A DNA stretch of 58,710 nucleotides from Spirochaetia bacterium (GCA_021736385.1 JAIPFY010000011.1:1-58710); one strand, 5' to 3'; positions 43,523 to 53,082 are shown, counted from the first letter of the stretch. Notes: a model not told the origin generated them from the letters alone. Program-made: numbers and translations.

Positions 43523-44419
43523 ATGCAGACACGACTGACGATACAGGCTCCGGCAAAGATCAATCTTCACCTCGAAATACATCAGCGCCGCAGTGACGGC
43601 TTCCATGACCTGAGATCGATCTTTCAACAGATATCCCTTGCAGATACCATAGACATACGTATCGAGACTGCTGCAGTCTTCTCCTGCCGTGTATCCGGCA
43701 CCATCGGTATCGCTGAGAGTGAGAACAGCATGTATCGGGCAGCATCGAAGTTCTACGAAGCCCTCGGGACGGGTGCGGCGCTCCAGATCGCCTGTACGAA
43801 GCGGATCCCCATGCAGGCGGGGCTCGGTGGCGGTTCGAGTGATGCAGCGGCTGTCCTGAAGGCTCTGAACGAGGTCGAAGGGAACCCCATGAGTCTCAAG
43901 GAGCTCTCTGCCATCGGGGCTGCCATCGGCAGCGACGTGCCGTTCTTCCTCCACGGACCCGCTGCGCTGGTCTCCGGCAGGGGGGAAGTCGTCGAGCCGA
44001 TCACCGCACGGGGCGACCTCTCAGGTCTGCTGCTGATCCCCCCGTTCGGGATATCGACCCCGGAAGCCTTCAGGGATCTTGATACTTATCGTGTACGAAA
44101 CAGACCAAAAAACACAGAGATACAGAGTATCGAAGAGCTGGTAAGGCAGTATCAGGCCCCGGTGGCATCATGGAGATTCTCTAATGACTTCACTCCTGTC
44201 CTGTATGAGGCGTATCCGGATTATCATTGTATGAGTGAAATACTTATGGATGCAGGATTTCCCTTTCTCACCATCTCAGGGAGCGGGTCATCCATGATCG
44301 GTATCACTGATACCTCCACAGCTGTCACTGAGGGTATGACTATTCTTCCCAAGCTCAGTAATATGCAGGTTCGTCCAATAAAAATGCTTGATGTCACACA
44401 CAAAGCAGTTTACAATTAG
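43523..44419 (+). CDS. ispE: 4-diphosphocytidyl-2-C-methyl-D-erythritol kinase
   Basis: The 298-residue GHMP kinase of the MEP isoprenoid pathway has: APAKINLHLEI, DGFHDLRSIFQ, the phosphate loop GLGGGSSDAAAVL, GSDVPFFLHG, and the C-terminal TISGSGSSMIG. It phosphorylates CDP-methylerythritol. There is no Shine-Dalgarno; the strong promoter just upstream implies a leaderless message. It is divergent from the acidic protein. Confidence 0.94.
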   Translation: MQTRLTIQAPAKINLHLEIHQRRSDGFHDLRSIFQQISLADTIDIRIETAAVFSCRVSGTIGIAESENSMYRAASKFYEALGTGAALQIACTKRIPMQAGLGGGSSDAAAVLKALNEVEGNPMSLKELSAIGAAIGSDVPFFLHGPAALVSGRGEVVEPITARGDLSGLLLIPPFGISTPEAFRDLDTYRVRNRPKNTEIQSIEELVRQYQAPVASWRFSNDFTPVLYEAYPDYHCMSEILMDAGFPFLTISGSGSSMIGITDTSTAVTEGMTILPKLSNMQVRPIKMLDVTHKAVYN

Positions 44420-44478
44420 ATTATGCGATGTTCGTTAATAGAACAGAAATTCAGACAGTCGCATAGGGGGAGTCTCAC

Positions 44479-44754
44479 ATGGAAATCACAGACATTCGAG
44501 TACGCAGAGTCACGACAGAGGGCAAATTGAGAGCTTATGTCACGGTCACATTCGATAATGTGTTTGTCGTACATAATGTGAAAGTGATCGAGGGTAAGAA
44601 CGGTGCTTTCATCGCGATGCCCAGCAGAAAGACAAAAAGTGGTGAATATAAAGACGTAGCGCATCCCATCAGTTCTGATTTCAGAGGTCTGCTTCAGGAC
44701 CGGATCCTTGTGGAGTATAAGAACACTCCCGAAGATCTCGAAATGGTACAGTAG
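44479..44754 (+). CDS. spoVG: SpoVG family RNA/DNA-binding regulator
   Basis: The 91-residue protein matches SpoVG closely: [52 protein letters not shown]. In Borrelia and Firmicutes it binds nucleic acids and tunes gene expression. GGGGGAG lies 7 nt before the ATG. It is followed by two hairpins before the tRNA-Gln gene. Confidence 0.96.
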   Translation: MEITDIRVRRVTTEGKLRAYVTVTFDNVFVVHNVKVIEGKNGAFIAMPSRKTKSGEYKDVAHPISSDFRGLLQDRILVEYKNTPEDLEMVQ

Positions 44755-44778
44755 GGCTAACTAATCACAAAATTAGCC
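44755..44778 (+). other. Small hairpin directly after spoVG
   Basis: GGCTAA and TTAGCC form a 6-bp stem right at the spoVG stop. It has no T-run; perhaps it protects the 3' end of the spoVG message. Confidence 0.35.
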
Positions 44779-44809
44779 AACTGATATCTAGACATAGTTC
44801 CGAAAAACG

Positions 44810-44815
44810 TATAAT
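44810..44815 (+). promoter_or_regulatory. Consensus -10 box upstream of tRNA-Gln
   Basis: TATAAT at 44810-44815 without a good -35. A transcript from here would read through the terminator hairpin at 44852-44877 before reaching the tRNA. Confidence 0.35.
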
Positions 44816-44851
44816 CTTCCATACGTTGTAAATCGCTCGATTAACGAAAAT

Positions 44852-44877
44852 AAAGAGGGTAATTGTTACCCTCTTTT
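44852..44877 (+). terminator. Terminator hairpin placed 4 nt before tRNA-Gln
   Basis: A perfect 11-bp stem AAAGAGGGTAA/TTACCCTCTTT with a TTG loop ends in TTTT. It should stop spoVG transcripts. It leaves no room for a promoter between it and the tRNA. Confidence 0.75.
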
Positions 44878-44880
44878 CAT

Positions 44881-44952
44881 TGGGGCGTCGTCAAGCGGTA
44901 AGACACCGGTTTTTGGTGCCGGCATTCGTAGGTTCGAATCCTGCCGCCCCAG
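44881..44952 (+). tRNA. tRNA-Gln (UUG anticodon)
   Basis: 72-nt cloverleaf: the acceptor arms TGGGGCG and CGCCCCA pair fully; the anticodon stem CCGGT/GCCGG (one G-U) encloses TTTTGGT with TTG at positions 34-36; the T-loop is TTCGAAT. The discriminator is G and CCA is not encoded. It lies 28 nt before rplY. Confidence 0.95.
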
Positions 44953-44980
44953 AATATCAGATCAGAAGAAGGAGATTCCT

Positions 44981-45580
44981 ATGAATGAGAAGACAATAAA
45001 AGGATATAAGAGAGAGACCCTTGGTACCGGTGAATCCAGAAGGATCCGCAGAGAAGGGAAGATACCTGCGGTCATCTACGGAAAGAACGCACCTGAGCAT
45101 ATCTCTCTTGATGTGAAAGAGTTCGCTGCAGCGATCGGATCGGTCAACGAGGCCTCCATCATCACGATAAAAGTCGGCAGAAAATCACACTCTGTCCTGA
45201 TCAAGGACTACCAGACAGCCCTGATCTCCGGTGATGTGACCCATATGGACTTCTTCGAAGTTTCAAAGGGTGAGACTCTGCATACCCATATCCCTGTGAC
45301 CCTGCACGGTAGTGCGAAGGGTGTCAAGGAAGGCGGTCTGCTCGAGCATGTCCTCCATGATCTTGAGATCGAATGTCTGCCTAAGGACATCCCCGAATCG
45401 ATCGTCGTCGAGATCGCTGAACTCGGATTGAACGAGAGCCTTCACGTGAGTTCGATCGTCGTGCCTGAGGGTGTGAAGATCCTGACGAACCCGGAACGGA
45501 CAATCGTCACAGTCGTATCCAAGAAGGCTGAAGTCACTGAAGAGAGTGAAGAGCTTGAAGGTGAAGAAGAAGGAGAATAG
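44981..45580 (+). CDS. rplY: 50S ribosomal protein L25/Ctc
   Basis: The 199-residue long-form (CTC/TL5) L25 has the 5S rRNA-binding domain (RRIRREGKIPAVIYGKN), then the beta-rich C-terminal domain (LHTHIPVTLHGSAKGVKEGG, PEGVKILTNPERTIVTVV). A very acidic tail follows (about 15 Glu near the end). AGAAGGAGA precedes the ATG. Confidence 0.95.
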   Translation: MNEKTIKGYKRETLGTGESRRIRREGKIPAVIYGKNAPEHISLDVKEFAAAIGSVNEASIITIKVGRKSHSVLIKDYQTALISGDVTHMDFFEVSKGETLHTHIPVTLHGSAKGVKEGGLLEHVLHDLEIECLPKDIPESIVVEIAELGLNESLHVSSIVVPEGVKILTNPERTIVTVVSKKAEVTEESEELEGEEEGE

Positions 45581-45582
45581 TC

Positions 45583-46176
45583 CTGTCTATTGTGATCGGA
45601 TTGGGTAATCCGGGAAAAACCTATGAGAAGACCCGCCATAATGCAGGTTTTCTTGCAATCGATTCCCTCAGCGAGACGCTGGACATACCGATACGTAAAC
45701 GACTGTTCCACCCATATATGTATGGCATCTGCAGGGGCTCTGATGATATGACCCATTATATCGTCAAGCCCCTTACGTTTATGAACAGCTCGGGACGTGT
45801 CCTGGAGTCACTCTTCTCACGCTCCGGCCAGAGTGCATCTGACATCATTCTCCTGTGCGATAATATGGACCTGCCACCCGGTGACCTGCGCATCAGGAAA
45901 CAGGGTTCGGCTGCCGGCCATAACGGCATCAGATCGATCATGGATCATGCAGGGACTGGTGAGTTCCTGAGGATCTATATCGGAGTCGGTCGGCCCGCCC
46001 CTGGTGTTTCAGTCATCGATCATGTGCTGGGTATTCCCAGTGCGGACGATATGGCGTTGATCGATCAGGCGGCCGCTCATGCGGCAGCGTGTGTCGAGAG
46101 GCTGCTGCACGGTGAGAAACTGACAAAGGTGATCAATGAGTATACGAGAACGTTCAGTCGCACAACATGTTCATGA
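45583..46176 (+). CDS. pth: Peptidyl-tRNA hydrolase
   Basis: The protein recycles peptidyl-tRNA; motifs: IGLGNPGKTYEKTRHNAGF (catalytic His in TRHNAG), KPLTFMNSSG, CDNMDLPPGDLRIRKQGSAAGHNGIRSI, and a final basic helix. The start is unusual. The first ATG/GTG codon is the GTG at 45592, but it would remove the first beta strand and is 16 nt from AGGAG (45571-45575). The CTG at 45583 has a perfect 7-nt spacing and gives the family-like start M-S-I-V-I-G-L-G. I therefore propose CTG initiation; ATT at 45589 is a third option. It overlaps tilS by 41 nt. Confidence 0.85.
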   Translation: MSIVIGLGNPGKTYEKTRHNAGFLAIDSLSETLDIPIRKRLFHPYMYGICRGSDDMTHYIVKPLTFMNSSGRVLESLFSRSGQSASDIILLCDNMDLPPGDLRIRKQGSAAGHNGIRSIMDHAGTGEFLRIYIGVGRPAPGVSVIDHVLGIPSADDMALIDQAAAHAAACVERLLHGEKLTKVINEYTRTFSRTTCS

Positions 46177-47551
46177 TGCGATAACAGCTCTACTCTCGGA
46201 CACAGCCTCCTGGCTGCTGGCCTTTTCCGGCGGACCTGATTCGGTCTGTCTCCTCGATCTGCTCTCCTCCTACGATCAGGACCACCATCATCGCATCGGG
46301 ATCGCCTATGTCAACCACGCACTGCGTGATCCTGAGGAACTCGCTGCAGAAGAGCGATTCGTCAGCTCCTGTGCTGAACGATACGGCTGTGAACTGCATC
46401 TGCTTCATGCCGGAGACCGGGTGATCGACCACCTGGCTCAGCACAGGGGGAATGGGGTAGAGGAGGCTGCGCGCACCATACGGTACGCCCTGCTCGAGCA
46501 GTGCAGAGAAACTCATGGCTATGACCGCATCATCACCGCTCATAATCAGGATGATGTCTTCGAGACTCTGATCATGCGCTTCTTCAAGGGATCCGGTGTG
46601 AACGGACTCTGCGGGATCGCACAGTCCAGTGGCACCCTGGTTCGACCGATGCTCAGTATGTCGAAAGATGAGGTATACCGCTATCTGGAAGAGCGGCAGC
46701 TCTCCTGGTCTCTGGATTCTACCAACGCACAGCAGAGTTATGAACGCAATCTGATCCGCCAGAAGCTGATGCCGCTGATCGGTGAACTCTATCCGGGATA
46801 CCGAAGGGCGCTCGGGCACCTGTCTGAGAAGATGCAGATCACCAGGGAGCATCTCTCTTCTGGTGCTGAATCTTTGCTGCAGAAGGCGGCGATCGTGCAG
46901 GGAGGCTATTCGATCGGCACAGAAGTCTTCTTTGAGATGAGCAGGTATGAGCGGATGATGTTTCTCTATGCGATCTGGAACGAGCTGTGCCCGAAGGGGG
47001 GTACCCTCCCGTTCTCTGTGATCAGGGAGCTGGTAGAAAGACCGGTGACCGCATACGAAGGTACCAAGACCCTGTTTGTCTATGATCGAATCGTATGCTA
47101 TGCTTCAAAAGAACGGCTTTTTTGGATGAGAACGGTTGTCCCAAGTGGTAAAAATCGCTATCTTAAAGTAGTAGCCGGTAGTGTGACCGAATTGTTTTCC
47201 GGTTATGCAGTAACCTGCTGTGCAGTCGAGCGTGTGGAACGTGATGCTCTCTGTCTTCGGGCAGATCTCATAGAAGGACCGTTACTGGTTCGATCGGCCA
47301 TCGAAGGTGATCAGATCGCATTCCGCAACGGGACCAAGAGTATCCATCGGTTGTTCAATGACTGGAAAGTCCCCCGGGAACATCGGTGGATGATCCCGGT
47401 CGTTGCCCATTCGCAGGCTGTTCTCGGTGTGCTCGGCAGATCCTTCGGCTATGCTGATCGGATCGCTGTTTCGCATACAGCCTCTATACAAGATAAGCCT
47501 GGTACGGTCCTGTGGGCGTTAAAAATCGTACACGTAGGAGATTTCAGTTGA
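46136..47551 (+). CDS. tilS: tRNA(Ile)-lysidine synthase
   Basis: The 471-residue protein has the PP-loop SGGPDSV at 31-37, AYVNHALRD, EEAARTIRY, and ITAHNQDDVFETLIMRFFKGSG. It converts C34 of the minor tRNA-Ile to lysidine. A C-terminal domain with IHRLFNDWKVPREHR closes the protein. It starts inside pth and its stop overlaps the ftsH TTG start (TTGA), so translation is coupled. Confidence 0.95.
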   Translation: MSIRERSVAQHVHDAITALLSDTASWLLAFSGGPDSVCLLDLLSSYDQDHHHRIGIAYVNHALRDPEELAAEERFVSSCAERYGCELHLLHAGDRVIDHLAQHRGNGVEEAARTIRYALLEQCRETHGYDRIITAHNQDDVFETLIMRFFKGSGVNGLCGIAQSSGTLVRPMLSMSKDEVYRYLEERQLSWSLDSTNAQQSYERNLIRQKLMPLIGELYPGYRRALGHLSEKMQITREHLSSGAESLLQKAAIVQGGYSIGTEVFFEMSRYERMMFLYAIWNELCPKGGTLPFSVIRELVERPVTAYEGTKTLFVYDRIVCYASKERLFWMRTVVPSGKNRYLKVVAGSVTELFSGYAVTCCAVERVERDALCLRADLIEGPLLVRSAIEGDQIAFRNGTKSIHRLFNDWKVPREHRWMIPVVAHSQAVLGVLGRSFGYADRIAVSHTASIQDKPGTVLWALKIVHVGDFS

Positions 47552-49437
47552 ATTTGAACAATGATGATGATGGAAAAAGACCCGATAATGAATCTGGCGG
47601 AGGCCCGAAGTTCGATTTCGGGAAGAACAGGTTCGCTCTGATATTCCTGTTCTTTCTCATACTCATGTTTGGTATGCTCGTATTCACCAACTCAGGAGTC
47701 ACCCCGCAGGAAGTCCCGTACTCTACCTTCCTGAACTATGTGAACTCAGGACAGGTCACTTCTGTGGAGATCCTCGATTCTGATGAAGTGAATTTCATGA
47801 TGAACACTCAGGCCAATACCATGGCAACACAGTACAGTACCCGCATACCCTATTATGATGAGCAGCTCATGCCGCTGCTGCTCTCTCTGGGTATCCGAGT
47901 GACCGGATCGGTGAAGGGTGTCTCTGCACTGCAGATATTCTTTGAGATGATCCCCTGGATCATCTTCATCGGATTCTTCTACATGATCTATAAACAGTCC
48001 CAGGGCGGGGGCAACAAGGCCTTCAGCTTCGGGAAGAGTAAAGCGAAACTCTATAAGAACGGTGATGTAGATATCACCTTCGATGATGTGGCAGGGCAGA
48101 AAGAAGCCAAGTTCGAGCTGCAGGAAGTGGTGGAGTTCCTCAAGAACCCCAAGAAGTTCTCCGACATCGGGGCCAAGATCCCCAAAGGGGTGCTGCTCGT
48201 CGGTATGCCTGGAACCGGTAAGACCCTGCTGGCGAAAGCCGTTGCCGGAGAAGCCGGGGTCTCCTTCTTTCATATGTCAGGATCTGACTTCGTCGAGATG
48301 TTCGTGGGAGTCGGTGCGAGCAGAGTGAGGGATCTCTTCGAACAGGGCAGGAAGAGTGCTCCCTGTATCCTCTTCATCGATGAGCTCGATGCCGTGGGCA
48401 GGACCCGAGGTGCAGGATACGGCGGCGGGCATGATGAGCGGGAACAGACCCTCAATCAGATGCTCGTCGAGATGGATGGCTTCGATACCAAGACAGGTGT
48501 CATCGTCATCGCAGCGACGAACAGACCTGATGTTCTGGACCCTGCACTGCTCAGACCTGGCCGTTTTGACCGGCAGGTCGTGGTCGACATGCCGGATGTG
48601 CAGGAGCGTGAAGCCATCCTGAAGATCCACTGCCGTAAGATCGAACTCGATAAGGATGTCGATCTGCTGAGAGTCGCACGTGCGACCCCGGGGACTTCGG
48701 GAGCTGATCTTGCGAATCTGGTGAACGAGGCGGCCCTGTTCGCAGCACGTACTGGAAACAAGAGCGTCTGCATGAACGATTTCGAACGGGCACGTGATAA
48801 GATCCTGCTGGGAGTCGCCAGAGAATCGAAGGTGATGACTCCCGAAGAGAAGAAAGCCACGGCGTATCATGAGGCAGGCCATGCCCTGATGTACTACTAC
48901 CTCGAGCATGTGGATCCGCTGCATAAAGTGACGATCATACCTCATGGACAGGCTCTGGGCCTGACGATCTCCCTGCCGGAGAAGGATTCATATACCAAGA
49001 ACTCAAGCTGGCTCAAGGACTGGGTCAAGGTCTGCATGGGAGGCTACGTCGCTGAGGAACTCATCTATGGTGAGACCACCACAGGTACCTCCAATGATAT
49101 CAAGCAGGCTACCAACATAGCACGCAAGATGGTCACCGAATGGGGCATGAGTGATCTGGGTTTTGTCTGTTATGGACAGGAAGACGAACCGCTGTTCATC
49201 GGTAAAGAGATCGCGCAGCATAAGGATTACTCTGAGAGTACTGCCAAGAAGATCGATGATACGGTATTACAGTTCCTGAAGACCTCTCTTGACGAGACCA
49301 GAGCGATCATGAAGGAGCATCAGGATCATCTGGAGATGCTCACTCAGGCGCTTATCGAACGGGAGACCATGGATGACGCTGAGATTCGGGAACTGCTCGG
49401 GCTTGAAGTGTACGAATCAACGACGAGTATGCACTAG
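47548..49437 (+). CDS. ftsH: ATP-dependent zinc metalloprotease FtsH
   Basis: The 629-residue inner-membrane AAA protease has a transmembrane helix near 30-50 and another near 130-150 around a periplasmic domain. Walker A GMPGTGKT is at 219-226, followed by [12 protein letters not shown], the second region of homology [18 protein letters not shown], and zinc motif HEAGH at 441-445. It degrades membrane and regulatory proteins. The start is taken as TTG at 47548 (AGGAG ends 7 nt before it, and it overlaps the tilS stop); a GTG twelve codons earlier lies inside tilS and lacks a good site. Confidence 0.95.
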   Translation: MNLNNDDDGKRPDNESGGGPKFDFGKNRFALIFLFFLILMFGMLVFTNSGVTPQEVPYSTFLNYVNSGQVTSVEILDSDEVNFMMNTQANTMATQYSTRIPYYDEQLMPLLLSLGIRVTGSVKGVSALQIFFEMIPWIIFIGFFYMIYKQSQGGGNKAFSFGKSKAKLYKNGDVDITFDDVAGQKEAKFELQEVVEFLKNPKKFSDIGAKIPKGVLLVGMPGTGKTLLAKAVAGEAGVSFFHMSGSDFVEMFVGVGASRVRDLFEQGRKSAPCILFIDELDAVGRTRGAGYGGGHDEREQTLNQMLVEMDGFDTKTGVIVIAATNRPDVLDPALLRPGRFDRQVVVDMPDVQEREAILKIHCRKIELDKDVDLLRVARATPGTSGADLANLVNEAALFAARTGNKSVCMNDFERARDKILLGVARESKVMTPEEKKATAYHEAGHALMYYYLEHVDPLHKVTIIPHGQALGLTISLPEKDSYTKNSSWLKDWVKVCMGGYVAEELIYGETTTGTSNDIKQATNIARKMVTEWGMSDLGFVCYGQEDEPLFIGKEIAQHKDYSESTAKKIDDTVLQFLKTSLDETRAIMKEHQDHLEMLTQALIERETMDDAEIRELLGLEVYESTTSMH

Positions 49438-49463
49438 CACAGTGTGACAGAGGAATCGCCTAC

Positions 49464-51275
49464 ATGAAAAAAGATATCTCCAAGATCAGGAACTTCTGTA
49501 TCATTGCGCATATCGACCACGGTAAATCGACCCTGGCAGACCGGTTCATCGAGCGGGCACAGATCATGGATTCACGTAAATACCAGAATCAGATGCTCGA
49601 CTCCATGGATATCGAACGGGAGCGCGGGATCACCATCAAGTCACAGGCGGTCACCATACCGTTCACCTCGAAAGACGGGCAGGTCTACGAACTCAACCTC
49701 GTCGATACTCCCGGTCATGTGGATTTCTCCTATGAAGTCTCACGTGCGATATCTTCCTGTGAAGGGGCGTTGCTGCTGATCGATGCATCTCAGGGAGTTG
49801 AGGCACAGACCCTTGCCAATATGTATATGGCCCTCGAGTACAATCTCGAAGTCATTCCTGTCATCAATAAGATCGACCTTCCGAGTGCGAACCTGGAGAT
49901 GGTGAGAAAACAGATCGACCATGATCTGGGGCTCGATCCTGATGTGGCGGCACTGGTCTCGGCAAAGACCGGGGAGGGTGTCGATGAGCTGCTTGAGATG
50001 ATCACTGACTATGTGCCAGCCCCGAAGGGGAAGGTCGAGAATCCGCTGCAGGCTCTGATCTTCGATTCACACTATGATGCCTATCGCGGTGTCATGATCC
50101 ATATACGTGTGTTCGAAGGTGAACTCAAGAAAGGCGATACGATCAGGTTCTTCTATAACAAGTCGGAATACCAGGTCGAAGAGGTGGGGATCTTTCAGAT
50201 GGGTCTGCATCCACGTGATTTGCTCTCAGCCGGTGATGTCGGGTATATCATAGCAGGGATCAAGGTCATCTCGGACATCAGGGTCGGAGATACGATCACC
50301 TCCAGGGAGCATGCCTGCAGAGAACCCCTTGCGGGGTTCAAGGAAGTCAAACCGGTGGTGTTCTCTTCGATCTATCCGGTCGATTCCAATGATTACGAGG
50401 AACTGCAGACGGCGATCGACAAACTCCGGCTCAACGATGCGTCGCTGGTCTATGAGAAGGATTCCTCAGCTGCCCTCGGGTTCGGCTTTCGCTGCGGGTT
50501 CCTTGGTCTGCTGCACCTGGAAGTGGTCCAGGAACGAATCGAACGTGAGTTCGATCTCTCAATCGTCTTCACCTCCCCGTCGGTACGCTACCGGGTGTAT
50601 ATGAAAGGCGGTGAGAGCTTCTGGATCGACAATCCGCTGGAATACCCGGATCCCATGCAGATCGAACGCACGGAAGAACCGTTCATCAGAGCCCTGCTGA
50701 TCACCCCTACCGAATATGTGGGTAATATCATCGCGCTGTGCATAGAGAAACGCGGCATACAGGTGGCGATGAACTATATCGATGAGAAGCGAGTGGAGCT
50801 CACCTATGAGATGCCTCTTGCTGAGGTCCTGTTCGATTTCTATGATCGGCTCAAATCAGTGAGCCGAGGATATGCCTCGTTCGACTATGAGGTCATCGGC
50901 CATCGGGAGACCGATCTGGTTCGACTGGATATCCTGGTCAATGCGACGATCGTCGATGCTCTTTCACAGCTGGTCTATCGCGGGAATGCCGTAGCCCGTG
51001 CACGGATGGTCTGCAGGAAACTGGAGAGAGAGATACCCAAGCAGCAGTTCAAGATCCCCATCCAGGGAGCTATCGGGAACTCGATCATTGCCCGTGAGAC
51101 CATCTCGGCATTCAGAAAGGATGTCACGGCAAAGTGTTACGGCGGGGATATCTCCCGAAAGCGAAAACTGCTTGAGAAGCAGAAGGAAGGGAAGAAGCGT
51201 ATGAAGATGGTAGGGAACGTGGAAGTCCCTCAGAGCGCGTTCCTTGCAGTCCTCAAGGGTAATGACGACGAATAG
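49464..51275 (+). CDS. lepA: Elongation factor 4 (LepA)
   Basis: The 603-residue translational GTPase has: G1 AHIDHGKSTLADR, GERGIT-type switch I ERERGITIKSQ, G3 DTPGHVDF, G4 INKIDLP, and the LepA-specific C-terminal domain (GKVENPLQALIFDSHYD in parts, RKDVTAKCYGGDISRKRKLLEKQKEGKKRMK). It remodels stalled or misplaced ribosomes. AGAGGAA precedes the ATG. A strong terminator follows. Confidence 0.96.
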   Translation: MKKDISKIRNFCIIAHIDHGKSTLADRFIERAQIMDSRKYQNQMLDSMDIERERGITIKSQAVTIPFTSKDGQVYELNLVDTPGHVDFSYEVSRAISSCEGALLLIDASQGVEAQTLANMYMALEYNLEVIPVINKIDLPSANLEMVRKQIDHDLGLDPDVAALVSAKTGEGVDELLEMITDYVPAPKGKVENPLQALIFDSHYDAYRGVMIHIRVFEGELKKGDTIRFFYNKSEYQVEEVGIFQMGLHPRDLLSAGDVGYIIAGIKVISDIRVGDTITSREHACREPLAGFKEVKPVVFSSIYPVDSNDYEELQTAIDKLRLNDASLVYEKDSSAALGFGFRCGFLGLLHLEVVQERIEREFDLSIVFTSPSVRYRVYMKGGESFWIDNPLEYPDPMQIERTEEPFIRALLITPTEYVGNIIALCIEKRGIQVAMNYIDEKRVELTYEMPLAEVLFDFYDRLKSVSRGYASFDYEVIGHRETDLVRLDILVNATIVDALSQLVYRGNAVARARMVCRKLEREIPKQQFKIPIQGAIGNSIIARETISAFRKDVTAKCYGGDISRKRKLLEKQKEGKKRMKMVGNVEVPQSAFLAVLKGNDDE

Positions 51276-51337
51276 CAGTCCCTGCTGATGCAGAAGGAAC
51301 GACTGTTTGTGCTGAGCAGTTACATAGGGTAAGATAC

Positions 51338-51370
51338 AAACAGCCTGTCGAAGATTCGACAGGCTGTTTT
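51338..51370. terminator. Rho-independent terminator after lepA
   Basis: A long stem, AAACAGCCTGTCGAA with its mirror, ends in TTTT on the plus strand. An A-run on the left makes it bidirectional, serving lepA and the convergent foldase gene. Confidence 0.8.
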
Positions 51371-51423
51371 CAGATATGGGCAGAGACCATCACCGGTTGC
51401 CGATGATGGTCACGATACGGGGC

Positions 51424-52944
51424 TTACCCGTTCTGCAGGATCTCTGAGAAGAAGACATTGAGGAAATCATCCTCGAACTTGTCAGAGGAGAAGATCGTTT
51501 TGGTATATTGTTCCTGATTGACCTGCTGTACGATATAGGAGTAGAACATCGAAAGGGAGAATCCCTCATCTTCAGCTGTGACATCCTCGGTACAGTATGC
51601 GAGCAGCACACCATCTGGGGTGGTGATCGGAGTCGATGTGGTCTGTGCTGGTGTGGTGTAGAGTGTCTTCAGGGCTGCCTTATCAGCAATGACAGATGCG
51701 AGGTATCGAGAAGGGTCTGTATTGGCAAAGGACTGCATGAAGGTCGAAGAATCATAGTTCAGCGGTGTGGCAGCCACTTCATGGACGGTGAGGTCCCGGG
51801 CGGTTGCTTCATCGGTGAAACCATTCCTGTCAGCAGCAGCGGCGAACTCTTCAGCTCTCTGATACATATAGTTCTCGACCAATGAGGTGTCATTCTGGAT
51901 GATATAGCTCTTCACCGCTGAGAGTTTCTTCTCATCGGTCAGATCGGGGAACATCGATCCTTTGTTGATACGGAACACATTATAGCCGTATTCGGTCTTG
52001 TATAATCTACTTATGTCACCTTCTGCCACAGAGAAGAGTTCATGTACTTCATCCTCGGTGGAGAACAGCTGGGCGATCTCATAGAAGGCGAAGACTCCCG
52101 CCTCTCCACCGTCCTCGGCAAATCCGTCTATCGAGTTGCTTCGTGCGGCATCCTCGAACAGCAGTTCACCTGACTTGATTTTTTCATAGAGTGCTTCTGC
52201 TGCGGCTTCATCATCCTCAAGAGTGATCATGCTGATATCGATCTCGGTAAAGAGCAACAGATTCGCCTGAGCGTAGGAGAGTACCCGTTCTTCCGGGTAG
52301 TCGTTCAGCGGGAACACCACATACTCGAAGCTCTTCTCATCTTGTGCCATGGTGTTGATGTAATCGATCTCCTCGGGAGAACTCAGTGTGCTGAACAGGT
52401 CGTTCACCACCGTCTGATACTCCATCGATGCACGTACGGACTCTCGTACCGAAGCTTGTTCGGCACCTGAGGTGCTGTTGTACAGTTCTGCACTGAATGT
52501 GCCATCCTCACCGATGTAGGGGCCCTGAGTGAGCAGGTATGTATCGACTGCGTTGTCGGTCACGAAGATCCCGCTGTCTCTGGCCTGTTTTGTGATGGCG
52601 GTATGAAGGACGGTGTTATCAAAGGCCGTCTTCCATATCTGATATATCTGCCACTGATAGTTCTCATCTGTGGTGTCTTCCTGCCAGCTTGAAGCGATGC
52701 TCTGCTGCTGTTCATAGAAATAGTTGCCATAAGCATATTCGATAGGGACGCCATCATAGCTCCCGAATACCAGTGAACCTTGGGAAGGGGCAAAGACTCC
52801 AGCAAGCGGGCTGAGTACGAACACAGCGACTACCAGAATCAGGAATATCACACTGAGAATCCAGATGAATCGTTTTTTCTTGTGGCCGTTATTCTGATCT
52901 TTTTTGAAATCCTGAACAGTAGCTTGGTTTTTTGAAGATGGCAT
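51424..52944 (-). CDS. PpiD/SurA-like membrane-anchored parvulin foldase
   Basis: The 506-residue protein has a basic cytoplasmic N-terminus, one transmembrane helix (about 26-50), a SurA_N-like helical domain, and a parvulin-like region about 235-335 (ISMITLEDDEAAAEALYEKI, FEDAARSNSIDGFAEDGGEAG, YKTEYGYNVFRI). A C-terminal helical part follows. It probably helps exported proteins fold in the periplasm. The PPIase core is divergent, so it may be chaperone-only. AAGGA lies 7 nt before the ATG, and a good promoter lies further upstream. Confidence 0.8.
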   Translation of the reverse strand: MPSSKNQATVQDFKKDQNNGHKKKRFIWILSVIFLILVVAVFVLSPLAGVFAPSQGSLVFGSYDGVPIEYAYGNYFYEQQQSIASSWQEDTTDENYQWQIYQIWKTAFDNTVLHTAITKQARDSGIFVTDNAVDTYLLTQGPYIGEDGTFSAELYNSTSGAEQASVRESVRASMEYQTVVNDLFSTLSSPEEIDYINTMAQDEKSFEYVVFPLNDYPEERVLSYAQANLLLFTEIDISMITLEDDEAAAEALYEKIKSGELLFEDAARSNSIDGFAEDGGEAGVFAFYEIAQLFSTEDEVHELFSVAEGDISRLYKTEYGYNVFRINKGSMFPDLTDEKKLSAVKSYIIQNDTSLVENYMYQRAEEFAAAADRNGFTDEATARDLTVHEVAATPLNYDSSTFMQSFANTDPSRYLASVIADKAALKTLYTTPAQTTSTPITTPDGVLLAYCTEDVTAEDEGFSLSMFYSYIVQQVNQEQYTKTIFSSDKFEDDFLNVFFSEILQNG

Positions 52945-52992
52945 AGTCAGTCCTTTATGGGTTCAAGTATCTATAGGTCTTATAGCCTAAAA

Positions 52993-53021
52993 AAAATAGC
53001 ATGAAGCGGTTAAAGTGTCAA
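52993..53021 (-). promoter_or_regulatory. Foldase gene promoter
   Basis: Minus-strand TTGACA (53016-53021), 17-bp spacer, TATTTT (52993-52998), about 50 nt upstream of the ATG. It lies back to back with the tRNA promoter. Confidence 0.65.
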
Positions 53022-53033
53022 TTGAAACAGTAG

Positions 53034-53063
53034 TTGACATAGAAAGACTCTTTGTTTTATAGT
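53034..53063 (+). promoter_or_regulatory. tRNA-Asp/tRNA-Pro promoter
   Basis: Consensus TTGACA (53034-53039), 18-bp spacer, TATAGT (53058-53063), with the tRNA-Asp 5' end 20 nt downstream. Confidence 0.8.
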
Positions 53064-53082
53064 GTACCTCGTAGCAGATCAT

